From: Arenibacter sp965652575
Lineage (GTDB): Bacteria > Bacteroidota > Bacteroidia > Flavobacteriales > Flavobacteriaceae
Reading direction: 5' to 3'
Length of the DNA stretch: 39,238 nucleotides
NCBI GenBank assembly: GCA_965652575.1
Contig: CBFGWQ010000012.1
Span: 1-39,238, forward strand
The notes under the pieces were generated by a model, which was not told where the DNA came from, did not search any database, and worked only from the letters and a program-made list of their open reading frames with translations. Below, piece by piece: positions 25,988 through 34,254 of this stretch. The position numbers and the translations under genes are program-made. Every line of letters begins with the position of its first letter. Position 1 is the first letter of the stretch.

Positions 25988-27016
25988 ATGAAAAAAATAA
26001 CTTCCATTATTATTGGTTCGGCCCTTTTATTGGGGGCATGCAGGGAAAACAATAAGAAAACCATATCCACTGAAACCAACTCCTCTCCCCTATCCATTGA
26101 GATTTTGGACAAGGAAGCGCTTCAGATCATAGATCCAAAATCCAAAATTGAAATTCTTGCCAGTGGCTTTACCTGGACCGAGGGGCCTCTATGGATTAAA
26201 GAAGGCAATTATTTGTTGTTTTCGGATATCCCCAACAATAAAGTCTATAAGTTGGATCCAAAAAGCAATGATACGATTACCTATTTGAATTTCTCAGGGT
26301 TTTCTGGAACCGATTTTACGGGTGAAGAACCAGGCTCCAACGGACTTTTACTAAATAATAAAGGGGAATTGGTGCTATTGCAACACGGCAATCGCCAAGT
26401 GGCCAAAATGAATGCTCCCTTAAATTCTCCCACATCCAATTTTACCACACTGGTCAATTCCTACAAGGGCAAGAAATTGAACAGCCCCAATGATGCCGTC
26501 TTTGATAAAAATGGCAATTTATATTTTACAGATCCCCCCTATGGCCTGCCAAAAAGAATGGATGATGAAGGCAAGGAATTGGATTTTCAAGGAATTTATT
26601 GCCTAATGGCTACCGGGGAATTAATACTGCTCGACTCTATTTCCCGTCCCAATGGAATAGGATTATCTCCTGATGGTAATGTCCTCTATGTTGCAAATTC
26701 CGATCCGGAACATGCCGTGTGGTACCAATATACCCTTCCGGAACCGGGAAAGGCAAGCGATAAAAACCTTTTTTATGAGGTAACGGATCTAATTGGAAAA
26801 GAAGGACAACAAGGCCTACCGGACGGATTAAAAATAAACAACAATGGCATCCTATTTGCCACAGGACCCGGCGGTATATGGATCTTTAATCCCAAAGGAA
26901 AGGTCTTGGCCAGAATCCATACGGGACAGGCTACGGCCAATTGTGCCTTTGATACGGATCAAAAAAAGCTATATATCACCGCGGATGATTATATAATGGC
27001 AGTAGATTTAAAATAG
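25988..27016 (+). CDS. SMP-30/gluconolactonase-family lipoprotein
   Basis: A 342-residue six-bladed propeller of the SMP-30/gluconolactonase/LRE family, expected to open sugar lactones in the periplasm. The lipobox is LLGAC with lipid-modified C18. The metal site is conserved: the Glu of TWTEGPLW, the Asn of NSPNDAVF, the Asn of RPNGIGLSPDG and the Asp of GLPDGLK. FTDPPYGL and FATGPGGIWIF are further family stretches. Its start is 1 nt after the gntP stop, so the two are translationally close. As a periplasmic lactonase it fits directly after the PQQ dehydrogenase in the pathway, before transport by GntP. It is convergent with the NlpC/P60 gene, only 1 nt apart. Confidence 0.92.
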   Translation: MKKITSIIIGSALLLGACRENNKKTISTETNSSPLSIEILDKEALQIIDPKSKIEILASGFTWTEGPLWIKEGNYLLFSDIPNNKVYKLDPKSNDTITYLNFSGFSGTDFTGEEPGSNGLLLNNKGELVLLQHGNRQVAKMNAPLNSPTSNFTTLVNSYKGKKLNSPNDAVFDKNGNLYFTDPPYGLPKRMDDEGKELDFQGIYCLMATGELILLDSISRPNGIGLSPDGNVLYVANSDPEHAVWYQYTLPEPGKASDKNLFYEVTDLIGKEGQQGLPDGLKINNNGILFATGPGGIWIFNPKGKVLARIHTGQATANCAFDTDQKKLYITADDYIMAVDLK

Positions 27017-27017
27017 A

Positions 27018-28220
27018 TCAGTCCATAAAAACAGGGGTTTTGGCCAGCTCTATCAATCCGTCCATAGGTTCTTTAAGATAACGATTGGAGCGCAAATATC
27101 TGTTTAAGTTATACTCGTCAAAGTTTGGGGCTTCCTTGTCCACACTGCTAATATGTACCCTTCCGGCAGAATGGATAAATTCATTGTTACCGATCCACAT
27201 CCCCACATGGACTACCCGTTCCTTAGTGGTATCCGTTGCCGGTTTTCCAAAAAACAATAAATCTCCCGGTTCCAACTTGTCAAAATCCTTAACCGCATCT
27301 ATCTCCGTACCCGTATGTATTTGTTGGGATGCGTCCCTTGGTACCACAATCCCGTTTAAAAAATAAATGGTTTTGGTAAAACCGCTACAGTCCACTCCTT
27401 TTGTAGAGGTACCCCCCCATAAATAAGGGACTCCCATTAAGGTTTTGGAGGTACTTACCAAGGATTCCTGACTGGGATTCAATGCCGCCAACCAGGAATC
27501 ATAATCCATCGATTCCTTTTTATGGACATAGGCCTTTCTTCCATCTGGAAAAACTACATAATAAAACTCATTTTCCTCCCCTATTTGTTCCAGAATACCT
27601 CCGGCAACCATATCGGAAATAACTTGGCTATCCACATTTGGCTCAGTATAAGTATGTCCTAAGGTACTGGTATATATAACTTTTAAAGAGGATTTCCACG
27701 CTGCATATTTTTCCCTTGCCAATGGGACTATTCCTCCCTTATCTACCCAGGATATATACTTATCCGGAGTCTGAATCAAATACCAGTCCCCTTCCTCCTT
27801 AAAAATCTTTACAGGGGTACCCAGAGTGGCCTGGGTAACCAATTCAGAGGAATGTGCCGGCTGGCCACGTAAATTGGCCACCGATATGGTAATAAGACCC
27901 TGCGTTAGGCCTTTTAAATTTGATGATGGCAATAGTTGAATACTATCCAGATAGTCTATGTTTTCCTCCGCCAACTTTTGTTTAAAACTGGCAACGGCTT
28001 CCGGCAGGTTCGACTCTCCCCTAAGAATGGTTTCCTTACCTTCCCTAATACATTCAATAGTAAAAACGGCTACCCTTTTGTCCGGTGCAAATTGATATCT
28101 TATATCTTCCTTCAACGCATTTATGGTCAATTCATCCCTATCAAGCTTTTGTTCACAGGAAATAAAAAGAAAAACGCCTGTAATCAATATAAAATATATT
28201 CCCTTTCGGTAGCAATTCAT
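27018..28220 (-). CDS. NlpC/P60 (C40) cell-wall peptidase lipoprotein with SH3 domains
   Basis: A 400-residue lipoprotein (lipobox LFISC, C22). Residues about 110-160 and 175-235 look like two bacterial SH3 domains (ISVANLRGQPAHSSELVTQATLGTPV is typical for the first); the C40 peptidase domain covers about 255-380. The catalytic residues are C278 (KGVDCSGFTKT), H338 (RVVHVGMWIG) and probably H350 (NEFIHSAG). The enzyme should cut the gamma-D-glutamyl-diaminopimelate bond in murein peptides, in recycling or remodelling. It is a single-gene unit, convergent with the sugar-acid operon, with an AT-rich 342-nt region upstream as promoter. Confidence 0.92.
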   Translation of the reverse strand: MNCYRKGIYFILITGVFLFISCEQKLDRDELTINALKEDIRYQFAPDKRVAVFTIECIREGKETILRGESNLPEAVASFKQKLAEENIDYLDSIQLLPSSNLKGLTQGLITISVANLRGQPAHSSELVTQATLGTPVKIFKEEGDWYLIQTPDKYISWVDKGGIVPLAREKYAAWKSSLKVIYTSTLGHTYTEPNVDSQVISDMVAGGILEQIGEENEFYYVVFPDGRKAYVHKKESMDYDSWLAALNPSQESLVSTSKTLMGVPYLWGGTSTKGVDCSGFTKTIYFLNGIVVPRDASQQIHTGTEIDAVKDFDKLEPGDLLFFGKPATDTTKERVVHVGMWIGNNEFIHSAGRVHISSVDKEAPNFDEYNLNRYLRSNRYLKEPMDGLIELAKTPVFMD

Positions 28221-28562
28221 ATAAAAAATCTTAGTTAAAACATGGAAAATTATAAAAATTTAATGAATGCCGTAAATGCAGTTTCCTAAGATAATCTATC
28301 AATTTCTTTTTTTAAACTGACTATCAATCATATACATTTTTATTATAGACAAAGAATAAAATTATTTACCCGTACTAAAAAATACCGCTCTAACCATTAT
28401 AATTGTGATCAATACCATTAAAACATCCACAATTAATTTGGATGATCTCCATTCAAATAAGTATGGTCATTTTATATTCATCTATTTGTTAAAATCCACT
28501 TAAATAACTGTTAATCAACTTATTTATTTGCTTTTAATCGAATTTTTTCATAAATTACGACT
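28221..28562. other. AT-rich divergent intergenic region
   Basis: No gene is seen. The region is strongly AT-rich, lies between divergent genes and should contain both promoters, but no full TTG/TAnnTTTG pair could be located by eye. Confidence 0.4.
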
Positions 28563-28937
28563 ATGATAAAAATTGAAAAATCAGCAAACGAGGAATTCCT
28601 AAAAAAGTCGATTTCCCACTTGGAAGCGCACGGTTTTGAAAAAATCAAGGCGGATATTGAAGGCTATGATTGTCCAAAATCTTATTTAAAAAAAGGTAGC
28701 GACACTAAAATTACTCCGGATATAGTTGCCCTCAAAAATGGTAAAAAATACTATTTCGAAATCAGTTTAAAATCTGAAAGACCATTATTATTAAAATCCA
28801 AATGGTTATTTTTGGATACCTTGAGCAGAATGAATTCCAATCGTTTTAAGATTATCACTACTAAAGGGCACTATAAATTTACCGATAATATGTTGGAAGA
28901 TATTAATTTGAGCGACAAAATGCCCATTAAGATATAA
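28563..28937 (+). CDS. Small conserved hypothetical protein, possible PD-(D/E)XK-like fold
   Basis: A 124-residue soluble protein with no signal peptide or membrane segment. It does not match a family I can name with certainty; similar proteins are common in Flavobacteriia. The stretch TPDIVALKNGKKYYFEISLKSE has the Asp - spacing - Glu-x-Ser/Lys pattern of nuclease-like PD-(D/E)XK folds, preceded by a helical N-terminus with SHLEAHGFEKIKADIEGYD. This is only a pattern resemblance. A good rho-independent terminator follows 29 nt after the stop, so it is a monocistronic gene. Confidence 0.75.
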   Translation: MIKIEKSANEEFLKKSISHLEAHGFEKIKADIEGYDCPKSYLKKGSDTKITPDIVALKNGKKYYFEISLKSERPLLLKSKWLFLDTLSRMNSNRFKIITTKGHYKFTDNMLEDINLSDKMPIKI

Positions 28938-28966
28938 ATAGTATTCATTATCCAAAAAATATGGAG

Positions 28967-28990
28967 GAGCTGTTAAAACAGCTCTTTTTT
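28967..28990 (+). terminator. Rho-independent terminator after the small hypothetical gene
   Basis: GAGCTG (28967-28972) pairs with CAGCTC (28979-28984), extendable by one T-A pair, followed directly by six T residues. Confidence 0.82.
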
Positions 28991-29027
28991 ATACCGTTAA
29001 TTTTTGAAAAATTAATTTATATCCTCC

Positions 29028-29474
29028 TTAAAAATATTCCCTGATCATTCCCACATGGGGAATACCATCCTCCAAATAGGCTTCCCCAACCACCTTAAAA
29101 CCAAGGGAAATATAAAATTTGGTCAAATACTTTTGGGCAGAAATATATATGTTGGTAGGCCCAAATTTTTTATGTATTATATTAATGGAAGCTTTCATTA
29201 TTTCCAATCCATATCCATACTGTCGTTCAGATTTCCGTACCAATACCCTACCGATACTTGCTTCCCTATAATAATCTCCCGGTTTAAATACCCTGGTATA
29301 AGCTACGATCCTTCCCTCCTTATAACCAATAATATGAAAGGCCAACTGATCTTTATAGTCCATATCTTGATATACACAATCCTGTTCCACTACAAATATC
29401 TCACTACGCAATTGTAACACCTCATATAGTTCCTGCACCTCTAATTCTTGGAAAACTTTTATTTTAATTTTCAT
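29028..29474 (-). CDS. GNAT-family N-acetyltransferase, ElaA-like
   Basis: A 148-residue single-domain GNAT protein of the ElaA group. N-terminal LYEVLQLRSEIFVVEQDCVYQDMDYKDQ is the characteristic ElaA opening; IGRVLVRKSERQYGYGLEIMK holds the acetyl-CoA pyrophosphate loop (R/Q-x-x-G-x-G/A type), and FYISLGFKVVGEAYLEDGIPHVGM is the C-terminal beta-strand pair. The acceptor is unknown. It is divergent from rnr across a 582-nt AT-rich region. Confidence 0.9.
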   Translation of the reverse strand: MKIKIKVFQELEVQELYEVLQLRSEIFVVEQDCVYQDMDYKDQLAFHIIGYKEGRIVAYTRVFKPGDYYREASIGRVLVRKSERQYGYGLEIMKASINIIHKKFGPTNIYISAQKYLTKFYISLGFKVVGEAYLEDGIPHVGMIREYF

Positions 29475-30056
29475 TGTTCAATTATGCATACCAAGGGTTT
29501 CACCACGGAAAATACGTTATTAACAACATTAATTATAAATAAATTGAAAAACATTGTTACTTAGTCGTTTACCAACAATGAAAAATTGTTAACAAACTAC
29601 TTATAAAAAGTAAATACTAAATTTTGATTATCCTTCTTAATTTTGCTTTACAAAATGTTATGGTAAAGGAATAATTTTCTTCTAAGATTCTTATAGAAAG
29701 ATATTAAATATTTAAAAGAGGTAATTAACATTCCCATAACATTAACTTTTCAATAATTTTATGTTCATATGGGTTGTCAACAAATATTAATAACCCATTT
29801 AAACGCTTGATTTTTAATCTTTATCCACTTTATAAATTGTCAATAAACTTATTTATTGGTTTAAAGCAAGTTTAAAGTTAAATTTTTATATCCACTATAA
29901 ACAAGCTATCATAATCACCATTTATTTTAAATTTTAGAAAAAAGAAATTATATAAATAATATAAATGTTGATAACCATATTTATTTAAGAAAAAGGAAAC
30001 TTAAAATTGTAATCAAAGGACAATGGATTATAATTCGTAATTTTCCAAAAACAAAA
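29475..30056. other. Long AT-rich non-coding region between GNAT and rnr
   Basis: 582 nt with no gene on either strand. It is visibly the most AT-rich stretch of the window. It contains one-mismatch DnaA-box-like sites: TTATCCACT at 29821-29829 and TGTTGATAA (reverse TTATCAACA) at 29966-29974, plus weaker TATATCCAC at 29887-29895. A -7-like TAATTTTG is at 29638-29645 on the plus strand without a suitable TTG. It probably holds the promoters of both flanking genes; an origin function is possible but unproven. Confidence 0.4.
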
Positions 30057-32252
30057 ATGTTAATGTCAAAGAATAAAAAGAGAAACAAAAATCAAAGAAA
30101 AAACGAAATCACCAGAGGTATATTTACGGTTTTGGAAAAGGAGCCGGAAAAATCCTTTAATTATAAGCAAATTGCTGCTAAAATTGGAGTTGTAGAGGCT
30201 AATGATAGAAATACATTAATTAAAAGATTGGTAGAGCTAAAGGAAAAGAAACGTATAATGGAAGAAGGAAGGGGTTCGTATAAAGCTATGGCTTCCTCTA
30301 AGACTTACCATACGGGAACCGTTGATATTACGGGAAGGGGAAATGCCTACATTATAGTTGAAGGTATGGATGACGATGTTTTTGTTCCTTTCAATAAATT
30401 AAAAAAAGCCTTTCATAGGGATGTTGTGGAGGTATATATTTTTCCTAGAAGAAAGGGAAAAAAATTGGAAGGGGAAATTACAAAGATTATTTCCAGGGAC
30501 AAGACTTCTTTTGTGGGAATAGTAGATATGCAAAAAGATTTTGCCTTTGTACGTCCTACGGATTACAGAATGTATACGGATATTTTTGTAGCAAAGAATA
30601 AATTTTCCACTGCAGAGGACGGCGATAAGGTAATCGTAGAAATAAATGAATGGCCGGATAATGCGGATTCCCCTTTTGGGACCATTACCCAAGTATTGGG
30701 GAAACCTGGGGAACATAATACTGAAATACATTCCATTTTGGCCCAATATGGCTTACCATATGAATTTCCAGTGGAAGTGGATATGTTTGCCAACACCTTG
30801 GATACCAGTATAAAAGAGGAGGAAATTGCCAAAAGAAGGGATCTAAGGGGTACATTGACCTTTACAATTGATCCCAAGGATGCCAAGGATTTTGATGATG
30901 CCCTTTCCTTTAAATTGTTGGATAATGGCAATTATGAAATTGGAATCCATATTGCAGATGTGTCCCATTATCTGATACCTGATACCATTTTGGATGATGA
31001 AGCTTATGAAAGGGCAACTTCCGTTTATTTGGTGGACAGGGTGGTGCCTATGTTGCCGGAGGTATTATCCAATAATGCCTGTTCCCTTCGCCCCAATGAA
31101 GAAAAATATACCTTTTCTGCCATTTTTGAAATGGATACCAATGCCGTTATAAAGAATGAATGGTTTGGACGTACCGTAATTAATTCGGATCAGAGATTCG
31201 CCTATGAGGAGTCGCAACACATCATAGAGACCGGAAAGGGATCTATTCCTATGGAAATATCCATAAGGGAAGGTGCCTATACCGTGAACGATGAGGTTGT
31301 TGATGCTACTTTGACCATGGACCGGCTTGCGAAGATCATGAGGGATAAGCGTATGCAACAGGGGGCTATTTCTTTCGATAAAATTGAGGTGCGTTTTAAT
31401 CTCAACGAAAAAATGGAGCCCGAAGGGGTTTATTTTAAAGAATCCAAGGATGCCAATAAGCTTATTGAGGAATTTATGTTGTTGGCCAATAGAAGGGTAG
31501 CACAATTTATTGGGAAACAAAAACCGGTCAAAACTTTTGTTTATAGGGTCCATGATGAACCGGATGAGGATAAATTAATGGCCCTTAATGGCATAATATC
31601 ACGTTTTGGACATAAGCTCAACTTTAAGGATAAAAAGTCTATCAGTAATTCCCTGAACCAATTATTGGAAGATGTAAAAGGGAAAAAGGAACAGAATTTG
31701 GTGGATACCCTGGCTATTAGGAGTATGAGCAAGGCAATTTACACGGTAGACAATATTGGTCATTATGGTTTGGCCTTTGATTATTATACCCATTTTACCT
31801 CACCTATTAGAAGGTATCCGGATGTAATGGTACATAGGTTGTTACAGCATTATTTGGATGGAGGGGAAACTCCAAAGGCAGAGCCCTATGAAATAAAGTG
31901 CAAACATTCTTCCGATATGGAAAGTCTGGCGGCAAATGCGGAACGCGATTCCATAAAATATATGCAGATAAAGTTTATGGAGGATCACCAAGATCAAGAG
32001 TTTACAGGTGTAATTTCCGGGGTAACGGAATGGGGACTTTATGTAGAGATCATTGAAAATAAGTGTGAAGGTATGGTGAGAATTAGGGATATAAAGGATG
32101 ATTATTATACCTTTGATGAAAAGGAGTATGCCTTAGTTGGTGAAAGAAACAAAAAAATCTACCAATTGGGAGATGAAGTTGTTGTAATGGTCAAGAGTAC
32201 AGATTTGATAAAGCGCCATTTGGATTTTTCCTTAATCGGAAAAAACGCCTAA
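30057..32252 (+). CDS. rnr: Ribonuclease R (3'-5' exoribonuclease)
   Basis: A 731-residue RNase II/R-family enzyme that degrades structured RNA in the cytoplasm. A basic N-terminus and winged-helix-like part (EITRGIFTVLEKEPEKSFNYKQIAAKIGV) precede cold-shock/OB domains (about 75-215), the RNB catalytic domain (about 250-570) and a C-terminal S1 domain (EFTGVISGVTEWGLYVEI). The catalytic Asp cluster is D272, D278, D280 and D281 in TIDPKDAKDFDDALSF; HFTSPIRRYPDVMVHRLL near 580 is also diagnostic. The frame begins MLMSKNKK; the second ATG at 30063 is an equally good start. Base composition is more AT-rich than that of the genes at 0-27 kb. Confidence 0.96.
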   Translation: MLMSKNKKRNKNQRKNEITRGIFTVLEKEPEKSFNYKQIAAKIGVVEANDRNTLIKRLVELKEKKRIMEEGRGSYKAMASSKTYHTGTVDITGRGNAYIIVEGMDDDVFVPFNKLKKAFHRDVVEVYIFPRRKGKKLEGEITKIISRDKTSFVGIVDMQKDFAFVRPTDYRMYTDIFVAKNKFSTAEDGDKVIVEINEWPDNADSPFGTITQVLGKPGEHNTEIHSILAQYGLPYEFPVEVDMFANTLDTSIKEEEIAKRRDLRGTLTFTIDPKDAKDFDDALSFKLLDNGNYEIGIHIADVSHYLIPDTILDDEAYERATSVYLVDRVVPMLPEVLSNNACSLRPNEEKYTFSAIFEMDTNAVIKNEWFGRTVINSDQRFAYEESQHIIETGKGSIPMEISIREGAYTVNDEVVDATLTMDRLAKIMRDKRMQQGAISFDKIEVRFNLNEKMEPEGVYFKESKDANKLIEEFMLLANRRVAQFIGKQKPVKTFVYRVHDEPDEDKLMALNGIISRFGHKLNFKDKKSISNSLNQLLEDVKGKKEQNLVDTLAIRSMSKAIYTVDNIGHYGLAFDYYTHFTSPIRRYPDVMVHRLLQHYLDGGETPKAEPYEIKCKHSSDMESLAANAERDSIKYMQIKFMEDHQDQEFTGVISGVTEWGLYVEIIENKCEGMVRIRDIKDDYYTFDEKEYALVGERNKKIYQLGDEVVVMVKSTDLIKRHLDFSLIGKNA

Positions 32253-32390
32253 ATATTTATTTTGGAACGGAATTTGTTTAACTGAATAAGTTAAAAATGT
32301 TGCCAATGCATAAATATGTGTTACGGAATTATTCCGGAAAATATGTTTATTGGTCAATACTATTTGGTCAATAAAGTATACTCTAAGATA

Positions 32391-33074
32391 ATGGATCAAA
32401 AATTAATCGTAATATTTTTGTTACTGTTCAGTAACCAATTACTTAGGTCGCAAAACGATAAGGTAACCCATAATTTACAGCCTTTCAAGGAAGTTAAGGC
32501 TTTTGATGGACTGTCCGTGAACCTTATAAAGTCTGATGTTAACAAGGCTGTGATTACTGGTGCCAATACGGGCAATGTTGCTATTGTAAATATTGACGGG
32601 GTTCTTAAGATTAGAATGGAAGTAACTAAATTATTCAGTGGTTATAGAACATTTGTGGATGTTCATTATACGGAGAAACTCGTTGTTATAGATACTAATG
32701 AGGATGCCAGAATTTCGTCCAAAGAGCTATTAAAACAGGATATTTTGGAGTTGAAGGCTCAGGAAGGCGGGGAGTTGGTCATCAGTGCCCAAGTAGATCA
32801 AATGCTTATAAAAAGTGTTACCGGAGGTATTATTTCCGCTTCCGGTTCTTCAAATATTCAAGATGTCCAAATAAATACAGGGGGTATATATAAGGGTAAG
32901 GATTTCAAAACTAAGTTTAGTACCATTAATGTAAATGCAGGTTCTAGGGCAGAGGTGTTTGCAACTGATTATGTAAAGGCGGTAGTAAAGGCGGGGGGAG
33001 AGGTTATGGTGTATGGCAATCCGGCCAAAATGGAAGAAAAAACGGTTTTTGGAGGGAAAATTACCAGAATGTAA
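32391..33074 (+). CDS. Head-GIN domain (DUF2807) exported protein
   Basis: A 227-residue protein with a signal peptide (MDQKLIVIFLLLFSNQLLRSQ) followed by a repetitive beta structure typical of the putative auto-transporter adhesin, head GIN domain family: FKEVKAFDGLSVNLIKSDVNKAVITG near the start and repeated short turns (SGSSNIQDVQINTGGIYKG, NVNAGSRAEVFATDYVKAVVKAGGEVMVYGNP). The function is unknown; such proteins are periplasmic or on the outer membrane. The frame is open upstream to 32316, but the ATG at 32391 places the signal peptide at the N-terminus. The stop codon is formed at the edge of MITE-like copy B. The order rnr - head-GIN - LysE-type exporter is on one strand. Confidence 0.85.
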   Translation: MDQKLIVIFLLLFSNQLLRSQNDKVTHNLQPFKEVKAFDGLSVNLIKSDVNKAVITGANTGNVAIVNIDGVLKIRMEVTKLFSGYRTFVDVHYTEKLVVIDTNEDARISSKELLKQDILELKAQEGGELVISAQVDQMLIKSVTGGIISASGSSNIQDVQINTGGIYKGKDFKTKFSTINVNAGSRAEVFATDYVKAVVKAGGEVMVYGNPAKMEEKTVFGGKITRM

Positions 33075-33253
33075 GAAACTATTTAAATTTTGTTTTTGGA
33101 ATATTTTATAGAGTATTTTTTCGTCAGGCAAAGGTATTTTAATCCCGATAGCTATCGGGAGCATAGCATAGCTACGGACCGAAAAAATAGCTGAAGCATG
33201 GCGGGAAAAGACGCCTAAAAGAACTAAAGGATAAAAATTAAACAGTTTCTAAG
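33071..33253. mobile_element. MITE-like element, copy B
   Basis: Shares its left 110 nt with copy A at 23104 at high identity, with the same exact palindrome (33143-33160), and its right end (CTAAAAGAACTAAAGGATAA... to CAGTTTCTAAG). The interior between about 33200 and 33215 is some 55 nt shorter than in copy A. Terminal inverted repeats: left GTAAGAAACTATTTAA, right reversed CTTAGAAACTGTTTAA. It supplies the stop codon of the head-GIN gene and ends 12 nt before the LysE-type gene, so it fills the whole intergenic gap. Confidence 0.78.
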
Positions 33254-33265
33254 TAAGCAAATTTT

Positions 33266-33928
33266 ATGATCGAGGATATTCAGGCAGCTATTCCATTGGG
33301 CTTATTATTGAGCTTTATGATAGGGCCTGTTTTTTTTGTTCTTCTCGAAACCAGTGCCATTAAAGGGTTTAGAGCGGCACTTTGTTTTAATCTTGGTGTA
33401 ATTGTTGCCGATATTATTTTTATTTCCCTGGCTTATTTCAGTAGTTTCCAGTTGTTGGAAAATTTAAGCAGTCATCCTGGTCTTTATGTTTTTGGGGGAA
33501 CCATTTTATTGGTTTATGGGCTTACCAATGTATTTAAGAAGGAGTCGGTTGAACAGGAGAATCAAATAAGGATCAGTAAAGGGGATTATTTTAGTCTGTG
33601 CATCAAGGGTTTTTTATTGAATTTTATAAATATTGGTGTTTTGGTGTTTTGGCTGGGCATTATTATTGTTGTAGGACCTAGTCTGGAAAATGATTCCAAT
33701 AGAATAATAATTTTCTTCGCTGCTATGATCGGGGCCTATTTTGTTACGGATATCTTTAAAATATTATTGGCCAAACAATTACGTAAAAAGTTGACAAAAA
33801 GGCGAATTCTTTTGGTTAAAAAGGGCATTGGGATAGTGCTTGTTATTTGTGGTTTGGTGCTTATTATAAAAGGTTTTCTCCCCAAAGATCAATTGAATAT
33901 AAAGAAGGGGATAGAACTTATAAAATAA
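33266..33928 (+). CDS. LysE-family amino-acid/metabolite exporter
   Basis: A 220-residue inner-membrane protein with about six helices. The N-terminal IPLGLLLSFMIGPVFFVLLETSAIKGFRAALCFNLGVIVADIIFI is the LysE/RhtB signature (Gly-Pro in the first helix, small-residue-rich second helix). The last helix GIGIVLVICGLVLIIKGF is followed by a basic tail. It should export small metabolites such as amino acids; the substrate is not predictable. The gene follows the head-GIN gene with only MITE-like copy B between them, so transcription may pass through the element. Confidence 0.88.
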   Translation: MIEDIQAAIPLGLLLSFMIGPVFFVLLETSAIKGFRAALCFNLGVIVADIIFISLAYFSSFQLLENLSSHPGLYVFGGTILLVYGLTNVFKKESVEQENQIRISKGDYFSLCIKGFLLNFINIGVLVFWLGIIIVVGPSLENDSNRIIIFFAAMIGAYFVTDIFKILLAKQLRKKLTKRRILLVKKGIGIVLVICGLVLIIKGFLPKDQLNIKKGIELIK

Positions 33929-34102
33929 GGAAGAATCAAGAGACTGGAATCTAGAAACTAGACCGGGGGTTTTGTTTAAAGCTGTATGTTCAAAACTAAA
34001 TTTTTCTTTTGAGAGTCCTTGTCCCGCTTTTTACGGGAGGTTAACAGGTTTACATTATTTGTTTGTATACGAGTCTGATGCTAGCACCAGTACAAAAACT
34101 AA

Positions 34103-34131
34103 AAAACCTTCATCCAACGGATGAAGGTTTT
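34103..34131 (-). terminator. Rho-independent terminator directly after tRNA-Cys
   Basis: A perfect 13-bp stem (34103-34115 with 34119-34131) and a 3-nt loop; on the minus strand it is followed by a T-rich tract (TTTTTTAG then TTTTTG). Its first paired base is the last base of the encoded CCA end, so no trailer lies between tRNA and terminator. Confidence 0.88.
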
Positions 34132-34204
34132 GGAGGCATCGAGCGGATTCGAACCGCTGTACAAGCTTTTGCAGAGCTCTGCCTAGCCACTCGGCCACAA
34201 TGCC
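34131..34204 (-). tRNA. tRNA-Cys (anticodon GCA)
   Basis: On the minus strand: acceptor stem GGCATTG / CGATGCC, discriminator T (typical for Cys), encoded CCA, anticodon loop CTGCAAA giving anticodon GCA, and a TTCGAATC T-loop with GCGG/CCGC stem. The 74-nt size fits a class I tRNA. It lies 50 nt downstream of folB on the same strand, and a terminator begins at its last base, so it is probably processed from the folB transcript or a short one of its own. Confidence 0.97.
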
Positions 34205-34254
34205 TTTTTGCAGTGCAAAGGTAATACTTTTTTTATGTTTCAAAAACTAAATCC

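Noticed and set aside
34022..34038. TCCCG/CGGGA hairpin downstream of the LysE-type gene
   Set aside because: Only 5 bp with an 8-nt loop, no T-run after it; too weak to call a terminator.
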